Shown here: one piece after another, positions 1 through 5,736 of the stretch
Layout: each line of letters opens with the position of its first letter
How positions within the stretch are numbered: position 1 is the stretch's first letter
Origin: Candidatus Omnitrophota bacterium
GTDB lineage: Bacteria; Omnitrophota; Koll11; Gygaellales; Profunditerraquicolaceae
Direction: 5' to 3'
Assembly (NCBI GenBank): GCA_026387515.1
Contig: JAPLLP010000243.1
Span: forward strand, 1 to 5,736
DNA: 5,736 nucleotides
Notes under the pieces: model-generated
Databases searched by the model: none
Seen by the model: the letters and a program-made list of their open reading frames with translations, nothing else
Told to the model about the DNA's origin: nothing
Position numbers and translations under genes: made by a program

Positions 1-18
1 TAGCGGTTAGGCTGAATT

Positions 19-1401
19 TTATCCCGCACTGTGTGCGGGAGGGGTAGATATAGCCAGGGCGATACCAGCGGCATCCAATATTTCCTTTCCCTCCTTCCAG
101 GGATTTATGTAACGCGCAATACTTAGCTGACTACTCTTCTCCTTTAAATCAATAGTCTCTTTTTTATCCAACGGGAAAACTACCTCCACCTTAGGCAAAA
201 GCATGGCATCCTCATTCTCTTCCTTTACCAATGCCGCTCTTCCATCGCTTAAATAAACCAGGGAACCGATCGGCCAAACCCCCATGATCTGAAAAAACTT
301 CTCCAATAGCTCCGGCTCAAAAGAAGTCCCTTTCTCTTTAATCATGATGTTATAAATCATATCCGGGGCGTAATCCGCCTTGTAGCTCCTCTTCTGGAAA
401 AGGGCATCGTAGACATCACAGATGGTCACGATTAAAGAGGCGATGTGGGGTTTCTTAATATTGGGGATCTTAGGGTAACCTGAAAGGTCGTATTTAAGAT
501 GATGTTCAAACGCCACCACTACCGGCAGAATACCAAGGCTGTCTACATAATCCAGCAGCAGTTCCGCGCCTAGCAAGGCGTGGCTGCGGATCTTGTCGAA
601 TTCCTCATCGGTCAAACGCTCTGTCTTCCTGATTATCCTACGGGATATATAAAGCTTGCCGATATCATGAAAAAGGGCCGCGGTCCCCAAATCCATCACG
701 TCTTCTTTGGAAAAACCTGCCTTGGAAGCAAGGTACATCGAAAGTATAGCCACATTCAAGAGATGGACGGAAGTACCTAAATCATACCTCCTCATGGTGG
801 AAACTTTAAGTAATTCCGGAGACTGACTTAACAAACCTTCCATCATGCTTTGCATCGCCAACTTCAGGCCTACCTGGTCAACCATCCCGTTATCAAGGAT
901 ATCAGTCAGGGACTGGGAGACCTTACGAAAAGAATGCTCATACGCAGAGACTATTCCCTTGGCTGCCTGAGGATCGGGGCCAGACGAGGCCTTCAACTTT
1001 CCTACGAAAATATTTCTTACTCCTGCCAGGGTCAAATAGTCCTGAACCTCTTTTTTAATCTCCAACTTAGGAGCCCCCAAAAATTCCATAAAAACACCGA
1101 GTTCCCTTTTTTCTATATCCCGCAGAAAAGTGACCTTCTCTATCTTCTTCTCTTTTAGATACGATACCGGAGAAAGAGACAATTTAGTGGCGTCGGCAAT
1201 AACCTGATCCTCAAAGGCAAGCTCCCCTTCAATAACTCCCAGAGTGAAATCTTGCTGCTCGGAAAGGATAGCCTTTAGGCTGTTATAGGGTGCTTCCAGC
1301 GATTCCTTAAAGAGCTTATGACCTAATCCATAGAGCTTGGCCATCTGCAGGCTAATCAAAAAGTCTCTTAAAAATACTTCAATCTTTTCTAAGTTTGCCA
1401 T
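19..1401 (-). CDS. HD-GYP domain protein (putative cyclic dinucleotide phosphodiesterase) with unknown N-terminal module
   Basis: HD-GYP proteins are metal-dependent phosphodiesterases, commonly of c-di-GMP and sometimes of related cyclic dinucleotides. Residues 1 to ~135 form an unnamed module shared with the gene just upstream; ~140-200 is a helical linker; the HD-GYP domain spans ~200-400. Visible metal and motif residues are His213 (VHLLNVA), His245-Asp246 in HDIGK, His274 in SHALLG, His300-His301, GYP at 308-310 and Asp329 in CDVYDAL. The downstream GVWPIGSLVYLSDGRAALV (374-392) is the usual end of the domain. The central motif reads EHHLKYDLSGYP, where many relatives have HHE and DG(S/T)GYP. 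Gly209, four residues before His213, sits where trinuclear-metal enzymes have a Glu, suggesting a two-metal site (tentative). No membrane segment is seen. The ATG at 1401 lies inside the upstream gene, with AGGAGA 10 nt before it. The stop overlaps a hairpin. The substrate is not shown by sequence alone. Confidence 0.92.
   Translation of the reverse strand: MANLEKIEVFLRDFLISLQMAKLYGLGHKLFKESLEAPYNSLKAILSEQQDFTLGVIEGELAFEDQVIADATKLSLSPVSYLKEKKIEKVTFLRDIEKRELGVFMEFLGAPKLEIKKEVQDYLTLAGVRNIFVGKLKASSGPDPQAAKGIVSAYEHSFRKVSQSLTDILDNGMVDQVGLKLAMQSMMEGLLSQSPELLKVSTMRRYDLGTSVHLLNVAILSMYLASKAGFSKEDVMDLGTAALFHDIGKLYISRRIIRKTERLTDEEFDKIRSHALLGAELLLDYVDSLGILPVVVAFEHHLKYDLSGYPKIPNIKKPHIASLIVTICDVYDALFQKRSYKADYAPDMIYNIMIKEKGTSFEPELLEKFFQIMGVWPIGSLVYLSDGRAALVKEENEDAMLLPKVEVVFPLDKKETIDLKEKSSQLSIARYINPWKEGKEILDAAGIALAISTPPAHSAG
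22..40 (-). repeat. Perfect inverted repeat at the 3' end of the HD-GYP gene (8-bp stem, 3-nt loop)
   Basis: TCCCGCAC-ACA-GTGCGGGA on the minus strand is a perfect GC-rich hairpin lying within the last codons (Pro-Ala-His-Ser-Ala-Gly) and ending directly before the TAA stop. The bases after it on the minus strand are TAAAATTCAG, with no U-run, so it is not a canonical intrinsic terminator. It could be a 3'-end stabilising or attenuating hairpin, or a copy of a dispersed palindromic repeat. The structure is certain; the role is not. Confidence 0.7.
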
Positions 1402-3308
1402 TTATGCAAAATCTCCTGCGCCCTTTTCCTGATCTTTCTATTCCAAAAAAAGTGCCTCCTGCTCAGGGCCAATAAACGTTGGCCGGCCTGCCTTAATCCG
1501 GTCTCTTCCACGAAATTCATATTGTCCATGATTATCCGATTTTTAAAACCCCAGGAGCTGGAAATCCCTAATAACATATCCAACATCTTTTCTTTGGTGT
1601 TCTCGTACTTGGACAAAGCCTGTGCCGCCTCCTTCCTGAGGCTGACATCATCGCTGGTAAGGACAGAAAAAAGGAATTCTTCGTCAATCTTGGAAAGAAA
1701 ACTCATAGCCCTTAAGATTTCAACCTTGACTATCTGATCAACAACCGGATAAATATATTTTAGGATATCTATGATTAAAAATGAATCGATCCTCTTTAGG
1801 CCGTCGATAATTTTTATAATAAATTCTGTATTGAAACGTTCCCCTGCCAGTAGGTCACAGAATGTGGTCATCCTGCCGGGAAAGAACCTTAAGAAAAGCC
1901 TCAGGCCATAGGGGCTAGAGTTGTGTTCTTTGAATACCTTATCTAAATAAAATTGCGCGTCGAGATTCGCACTCTCCAGATTATCTATAAAATATGCTAA
2001 AAGAACCCCTTCCTCTCCCTCCCAGGCTAGACTCTCGATTAAAAGCGATATGCTCTTCTCAATATCGGAAAATATCTCTCCGAGATCAGCCTCAGCCCTC
2101 TTCCTTTTATATATGGTATCAAACAAATTCTTTATATATTCCCAGTCTTTATCCGCAGCTATCGCCGGCCATTCCTGGGATAATTTTTTACAAACCGATC
2201 TTAGTTTCTCTCTGTCACGCTCCTGAGTCAATAAGCCCAAAAGAATAAAACGGTAATTGAAATCCAATATTACGCGGTCAAAAGCCTTGCCCTGGCCAAA
2301 GGTGACTTTTTTTAACAGAACAGAGAGTGTATTGCGGTAGACATCCGAAATAGACTGGCTATTTGCCCCGGATAATAAATTCTGGATGTTCTTGGCAACC
2401 TTGGAATTATCCTTCAGGGTATCATTGTCTGAGGCCTGGTTAAGCAGCGAATCGGGGATACCCGTACTCCTCTTTTCTCCGGCAACGCGCAAGAAAAACT
2501 GAAAACTCAGGGCGTCAAAATTTTCAGAGGTCGAGATCTCGTCCAAAAGTATACGCGCCATGTCTTGCTCGTTGAGATTCTTAAATAATTCGGCTGCTTT
2601 CTCGGTATCTACCCCCTTTATAGCCGACTCATATTTGGTCACCGACCGGTAGACTTCCGTGGCGCATTTATCAAATTTATCTTTTTGGTTAGTTTTCAGA
2701 TGCTGAAGGAAATTGCTGATATTGCGTTTTAGCTCTTCATTGTGCAATAAATCCTTATCTTTGAACTTCCCCATTACTATCCCGAAGTTATTTGAGAATT
2801 CCGTGACCTTGCGGGGATCCTTCTCCTGGGCAGGATCGCCAAACGTAGACAGGGCTTCTTCGCATTCTTCGGCCGAGGCCTCCAAAAGATAAGAATAATC
2901 TATCTCCCTTACTTCTATATGCGGTGTTTTTTTCGAAAGTAACAGTTTCTTGATGCCGCCGGACTTAGCGGTATCTTTAACCGATAAAGACGCGGCATTA
3001 AGGAAGCTGATCAATTCGTCAAGGGTGACGCCCTGGCGGAACACTATGCTTTTAATCTTGCGCTGGTGCAGTGTGCGTGCCAAGTCCACGAATAAAGCCG
3101 GTTTATTCCAGGATTTTCCATCGAGGAAGAGCGATTCCGTCGAGACGACAATCTCAATCGGATTAAGCAAGGAGAACAAGACCTCTGTCTTTTCCTTGAA
3201 GCTTTCCGCCGATTTTATCAAATACGGATGGCCCCTGAAATAAGCGGCGTTATTCAAGGACATCTGCAACCCCATCAAGAAACTGGTTAAGGCTTCTATT
3301 TTGTTCAT
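1389..3308 (-). CDS. Unknown 639-residue helical protein with HEAT-like C-terminal repeats
   Basis: No named family was recognised. The product is mostly alpha-helical, has no signal peptide or membrane segment, and is probably cytoplasmic. Residues 1 to ~135 form an alpha/beta module that matches the N-terminus of the downstream HD-GYP protein in order and spacing: FLxxLQM near the start, GH at 26-27, a strand pair around 51-63, RKIKSIVF at 83-90 and DELISFL at 97-103. A charged linker (~145-175) follows, then a long helical region. From about 505 to 575 there are repeated helix pairs of HEAT type (for example DDVSLRKEAAQALSKY at 553-568), and a basic tail begins at FWNRKIRKR (621-629). No catalytic motif is apparent. 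ATG at 3308 is 4 nt after the pncA stop, with AGG 8 nt upstream. The TAG stop overlaps the next gene by 13 bp. A scaffold or regulatory partner for the HD-GYP protein is an inference from the shared module and coupling. Confidence 0.85.
   Translation of the reverse strand: MNKIEALTSFLMGLQMSLNNAAYFRGHPYLIKSAESFKEKTEVLFSLLNPIEIVVSTESLFLDGKSWNKPALFVDLARTLHQRKIKSIVFRQGVTLDELISFLNAASLSVKDTAKSGGIKKLLLSKKTPHIEVREIDYSYLLEASAEECEEALSTFGDPAQEKDPRKVTEFSNNFGIVMGKFKDKDLLHNEELKRNISNFLQHLKTNQKDKFDKCATEVYRSVTKYESAIKGVDTEKAAELFKNLNEQDMARILLDEISTSENFDALSFQFFLRVAGEKRSTGIPDSLLNQASDNDTLKDNSKVAKNIQNLLSGANSQSISDVYRNTLSVLLKKVTFGQGKAFDRVILDFNYRFILLGLLTQERDREKLRSVCKKLSQEWPAIAADKDWEYIKNLFDTIYKRKRAEADLGEIFSDIEKSISLLIESLAWEGEEGVLLAYFIDNLESANLDAQFYLDKVFKEHNSSPYGLRLFLRFFPGRMTTFCDLLAGERFNTEFIIKIIDGLKRIDSFLIIDILKYIYPVVDQIVKVEILRAMSFLSKIDEEFLFSVLTSDDVSLRKEAAQALSKYENTKEKMLDMLLGISSSWGFKNRIIMDNMNFVEETGLRQAGQRLLALSRRHFFWNRKIRKRAQEILHKWQT
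1412..1417 (-). promoter_or_regulatory. Strong Shine-Dalgarno for the HD-GYP gene
   Basis: AGGAGA lies 10 nt before the ATG at 1401, inside the last codons of the 639-residue gene. It is the best ribosome-binding site in the window. It supports the 13-bp-overlap start and suggests that the HD-GYP protein can be initiated on its own, not only by coupling. Confidence 0.75.
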
Positions 3309-3312
3309 AACA

Positions 3313-3909
3313 TTAACCTAATAACCGGACTATTCTTTTATAGTCGGCCTGCCTGGCCCCTTTTTTTAACATCAGGCTGATAGCGCGCGAGGAATCTTGA
3401 GGCCGGATATTCACCCCTTTAATCGCGTCAAACAATACCTTGACCACAAACCTCTTTCTTAAGGCATCCAGCGTAGTGAACTTCACGCAATAATCTGTGG
3501 CTAACCCCCCAAGGTAAATCTCTTTAATCCCCAAGACCCTAAGTAGGGACAAGAAATTTATGCCATCCCCATCCTCAGCCTGGAATACGGAATAGCTGTC
3601 TTTTTCCGGATCCATGCCTTTATATAAAAAGATGGGCCGCTCCGGCAGTTTAAGCTTAGGATGCAGGCCGGCGCCTTTGGTATTCCGGACGCAATGCACC
3701 GGCCAAACGCCACCGTATTTTTTAAAATGCCGCGTCTTCCTGGGATGCAAATCGCGCGAGATAAACACCGGTAACCCTTTTCTAGAAAAAAGGTTGGTGT
3801 ATCTGTTAATTACAGTAATGATCTTGTCGCCTTCCGGAACACCCAAGGCACCCCCCGGACAAAAATCATTCTGCATATCTACTATTAATAACGCCTTAAG
3901 GTGTTTCAT
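3313..3909 (-). CDS. pncA: Nicotinamidase (isochorismatase-like cysteine hydrolase)
   Basis: Hydrolyses nicotinamide to nicotinate and ammonia in the NAD salvage route; cytoplasmic. At 198 residues it has the usual length. The catalytic triad is visible: Asp11 in VDMQNDF, Lys97 in YKGMD and Cys141 in GLATDYCVK. The metal ligands of the family are Asp53 and His55 (RDLHP) and His72 (WPVHC). GLATDYCV with TLDA following is the nicotinamidase signature and argues against a generic isochorismatase. The start is set at the ATG at 3909, not the upstream in-frame ATG at 3948: 3909 overlaps the amrS stop in ATGA, has AAAAGG 9 nt upstream, and begins directly with the first beta strand (MKHLKALLIVDMQ). 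The longer start would add 13 basic residues buried in amrS. The TAA stop lies 4 nt before the next gene. Acting on another amide is possible, but nicotinamide is the best guess. Confidence 0.92.
   Translation of the reverse strand: MKHLKALLIVDMQNDFCPGGALGVPEGDKIITVINRYTNLFSRKGLPVFISRDLHPRKTRHFKKYGGVWPVHCVRNTKGAGLHPKLKLPERPIFLYKGMDPEKDSYSVFQAEDGDGINFLSLLRVLGIKEIYLGGLATDYCVKFTTLDALRKRFVVKVLFDAIKGVNIRPQDSSRAISLMLKKGARQADYKRIVRLLG
3317..3319 (-). promoter_or_regulatory. Weak Shine-Dalgarno before the 639-residue gene
   Basis: AGG (context TAGGTTAATG) lies 8 nt before the ATG at 3308 and straddles the end of pncA. It is short, so coupling to pncA termination 4 nt upstream probably contributes to initiation. 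Confidence 0.45.
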
Positions 3910-4910
3910 GCGAATGCGCCTTTTATTGCGGAGTTGCAAAAAACACATTCCCCTTGTTTAATATTATACTCCAAAACCTTGAAATATTCCCGCTTAATTA
4001 ATAGCTTTTTGCACTCAGGGCAATAGGTATCATTGCCCCAGCCATGCACATTGCCTGCATATATATAGGTAAGTCCGGCGGAGCTACCTATACCCACGGC
4101 CTTTCTCAGAGTGGCCTCAGGCGTATCCTGGCGATCGCCGAATTCGAAATCCGGATGAAAACGCGAGATATGCCAGGGCATTTGTTTATCTAATCCGGCG
4201 ATAAAATCAGCTATATCTTTTAGTTCTGATTCCGAATCATTTTCTCCCGGCACTATAAGCGTAGTTATCTCAACCCATACCCCCATTTCTTTCATCATAC
4301 GTATTGAGTCCAAGACCGGCGATAAGCTCCCTGAACAAACCTTGCGATAGGATTCGTCCTTAAAAAATTTTAAATCTACGTTTGCCGCATCCAGATACGG
4401 CCGGGCCATGTTTAAACATTCTTCTGTCATATAGCCATTAGTGACAAAAATATTATGCAGGCCTCGGGGTTTGGCTAATTTCGCTATCGCGAGGGCATAC
4501 TCGAAAAAAATGGTGGGTTCGGTATAAGTATAAGAGATACTTCGGCACTTATTCTTAAGCGCGGATTCTACGATAGCTTCGGGACAGTCCCCTTCAAGAC
4601 CACTTACGGTATAGCTCTGCGGGGACAGTCCCACAATCTTTGCCTGGGAGATCTCCCAGTTCTGGCAAAATCCGCAGCGGAAGTTGCAACCGATGGTGGC
4701 GATAGAAAAACTGGATGAACCGGGCAGAAAATGATACAGGGGCTTCTTTTCAATAGGGTCAACGTGCATGGCAATGGGCTTGCCGAAGACATGTGTATAT
4801 AAGGTGCCGTCAATATTCTGCCTTACCCCGCAAAAACCCCACTTATTAGGAAAGATCCGGCAATGGTCTTTATTATCTTCTAACCTTTCATAAAGTAAGG
4901 CTTCGGTCAT
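3906..4910 (-). CDS. amrS: AmmeMemoRadiSam system radical SAM enzyme AmrS
   Basis: Radical SAM protein related to pyruvate formate-lyase activating enzymes; its physiological substrate is not established. The 4Fe-4S/SAM motif is GCNFRCGFCQNW, with Cys75, Cys79 and Cys82 in CX3CX2C spacing. The flanking blocks HVDPIEKKPLYHFLPGS (49-65) and SYTYTEPTIFFEY (126-138) are diagnostic of the family, and NVDLKFF (177-183) and PWHISRFHPD (245-254) also fit. The C-terminus carries a probable zinc ribbon: Cys297 and Cys300 (CPEC), Cys322 and Cys325 (CVFC). At 334 residues it has normal length. The start is the ATG at 4910, within ATGA with the upstream stop; AAGGG sits almost against this ATG, so re-initiation is more likely than free initiation. 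Oddity: the usual N-terminal CxxCPxxC...C cluster is degenerate, with only Cys17 and Cys27 left. The usual partners, MEMO (amrB) and AMMECR1 (amrA), are not in the window. Confidence 0.93.
   Translation of the reverse strand: MTEALLYERLEDNKDHCRIFPNKWGFCGVRQNIDGTLYTHVFGKPIAMHVDPIEKKPLYHFLPGSSSFSIATIGCNFRCGFCQNWEISQAKIVGLSPQSYTVSGLEGDCPEAIVESALKNKCRSISYTYTEPTIFFEYALAIAKLAKPRGLHNIFVTNGYMTEECLNMARPYLDAANVDLKFFKDESYRKVCSGSLSPVLDSIRMMKEMGVWVEITTLIVPGENDSESELKDIADFIAGLDKQMPWHISRFHPDFEFGDRQDTPEATLRKAVGIGSSAGLTYIYAGNVHGWGNDTYCPECKKLLIKREYFKVLEYNIKQGECVFCNSAIKGAFA
3919..3924 (-). promoter_or_regulatory. Shine-Dalgarno that fixes the pncA start
   Basis: AAAAGG ends 9 nt before the ATG at 3909 and lies within the last codons of amrS. 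Its spacing suits ATG 3909, and it lies downstream of the alternative ATG at 3948, so it argues for the shorter protein. Confidence 0.7.
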
Positions 4911-5736
4911 ACCCTTAAAGGCATAAGCCTGGTTTCATCAAAAGGAGAAACCTTTTTTAAGCAGTTTTGCTTATCTTCTGCTTTATAATATACTATATCC
5001 GCAGAGGTATTGCCATTCAAATCACAATACCTGGCTACAATACGACAGGAGGATGTAATCAACTCTTCATTAAATACTCCCCTGCCCAAAGCCGCGGGCC
5101 CGGCAAGGTCTGGCGCGGCCATAAAAAGATGGTCTTGCGCATGCGCTAAATTAAGGATGTTTTCATTCTCCTTCTCATCCCTCCCTACGATCAACTTGAC
5201 CCCTTCACTCAAACGGAAATGCCTCCCCAGCTTAAGCAACGATATATCGTTGAGAGTGAAGCCGCTATTGTGCTGCATAAGATCTCTAAGCCGTTTGCTA
5301 AATTCCGGGTCAGTAAGGAGACAACCGCCGCTAGGACAGGGAAAATCCTTAACCCCTAATGCGCTGGCCAGGGCAAACTGATCTTTTCTGCCTCTGCCGC
5401 TTATAGCCAAAAGCTTATCTCTGGCAACCCAGCCTTCTCTTTCGGGGAGAGTAGGCTCAAGCACCTTTGCCGATAACGGCCGCAGCACCAGATCGGTTAA
5501 TTGCGCCTCCTTTTCAATCAAGCTCATGGTGCGGCGCATCTGCGACATCGGCCTCTGGCCTAAAACCTCACCCGTAATCACAAAAGATGCCCCTTCCTGC
5601 CGCATCAACTCCTTAGCCTTCTTAAAAAGCAGTATCCGACAGTCAATACAGGGATTCATGTTGGATCCGTATCCATGCTTGGGTTTCTTTACTATCTCCA
5701 GAAATTCTTCGGCCACGTTGACGCTCACCAGCTTAA
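4907..5736 (-). CDS. ThiI/MnmA-like PP-loop sulfurtransferase, C-terminal part (5' end beyond window)
   Basis: Likely ATP-dependent RNA sulfurtransferase (tRNA thiolation type), cytoplasmic. The frame is open to the right edge: codons for Lys and Leu precede the GTG at 5728, which encodes an internal Val and is not a start. The N-terminal ATP-binding PP-loop (SGGxDS type) therefore lies outside the window. Counting from that Val as residue 1, the motif NMNPCIDCR places two cysteines at 27 and 30, matching the NPC-x2-C active-site region of MnmA/ThiI-type enzymes. A second site, PCPSGGC, gives Cys131 and Cys136. The blocks TGEVLGQRPMSQ (52-63) and LRPLSAK (82-88) are typical of this ThiI-like family. 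The last ~115 residues resemble the NFACT-R_2 RNA-binding domain (VGRDEKEN around 181-188). The TGA stop overlaps the ATG of amrS in ATGA, suggesting translational coupling. Family placement is from recognition; the exact modified nucleoside is unknown. Confidence 0.85.
   Translation of the reverse strand, partial: KLVSVNVAEEFLEIVKKPKHGYGSNMNPCIDCRILLFKKAKELMRQEGASFVITGEVLGQRPMSQMRRTMSLIEKEAQLTDLVLRPLSAKVLEPTLPEREGWVARDKLLAISGRGRKDQFALASALGVKDFPCPSGGCLLTDPEFSKRLRDLMQHNSGFTLNDISLLKLGRHFRLSEGVKLIVGRDEKENENILNLAHAQDHLFMAAPDLAGPAALGRGVFNEELITSSCRIVARYCDLNGNTSADIVYYKAEDKQNCLKKVSPFDETRLMPLRV

Noticed and set aside
19..40. Hairpin at the left end as a canonical intrinsic terminator of the cluster
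   Set aside because: The minus-strand bases after the stem are TAAAATTCAG, not a U-run, so only an inverted repeat is claimed.
850..1158. Plus-strand open frame of 102 codons opposite the HD-GYP gene
   Set aside because: It is a shadow of the minus-strand coding frame with no recognisable domain.
3910..3948. Longer pncA start at ATG 3948, adding 13 N-terminal residues
   Set aside because: The added segment is basic, lies wholly within amrS and precedes the conserved first strand. The ATG at 3909 has AAAAGG at correct spacing and forms an ATGA overlap.
3614..3961. Plus-strand open frame of 115 codons opposite pncA
   Set aside because: It is antisense to a gene with intact catalytic motifs, and its translation has no recognisable domain.
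4604..4813. Second minus-strand frame inside amrS
   Set aside because: It overlaps the radical SAM motif region in another frame; the amrS frame has clear family motifs.
5090..5120. GC-rich stretch with CCGCGG and GGGCCC near 5090-5105 as a structured element
   Set aside because: These are short restriction-type palindromes within conserved coding sequence and do not form an extended stem.
5010..5381. Plus-strand open frame of 123 codons opposite the ThiI-like gene
   Set aside because: It is a low-complexity Ser/Pro/Leu-rich translation antisense to a conserved domain, with no family resemblance.
5726..5728. GTG as the true start of the ThiI-like gene
   Set aside because: The frame stays open to the edge, and family members have a PP-loop domain before this point, so the GTG is an internal Val codon.

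Overview
The window is one dense minus-strand gene cluster read from right to left. It holds five protein genes with almost no space between them: two ATGA stop/start overlaps, one 4-nt gap and one 13-bp overlap. No gene on the plus strand is credible. No RNA gene, insertion sequence, CRISPR array or promoter could be seen. The promoter, if the genes are co-transcribed, must lie beyond the right edge, because the first gene is already open there.

In transcription order the genes are: (1) the C-terminal part of a ThiI/MnmA-like PP-loop sulfurtransferase with an NFACT-R-like RNA-binding tail; (2) amrS, the radical SAM enzyme of the AmmeMemoRadiSam system; (3) pncA, a nicotinamidase with an intact catalytic triad and metal site; (4) a 639-residue helical protein of unknown function with HEAT-like C-terminal repeats; (5) a 460-residue HD-GYP phosphodiesterase-type protein. 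A perfect 8-bp-stem hairpin is embedded in the last codons of gene 5.

The first three genes look like housekeeping or salvage functions (RNA sulfuration, a radical SAM modification of unknown chemistry, NAD salvage). The last two look like a signalling pair. They share an N-terminal module of about 135 residues with conserved spacing, followed in one by a helical repeat scaffold and in the other by the HD-GYP domain. This tandem pair is the least explained part of the window and the best candidate for an undescribed system.

The organism is probably an uncultivated, anaerobic Gram-negative-type bacterium. The mid-40s GC by eye, the tight overlapping gene packing and the combination of AmrS with this ThiI-like family fit lineages such as Omnitrophota or deltaproteobacteria-like groups. 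This placement is an inference from gene style and is not certain.
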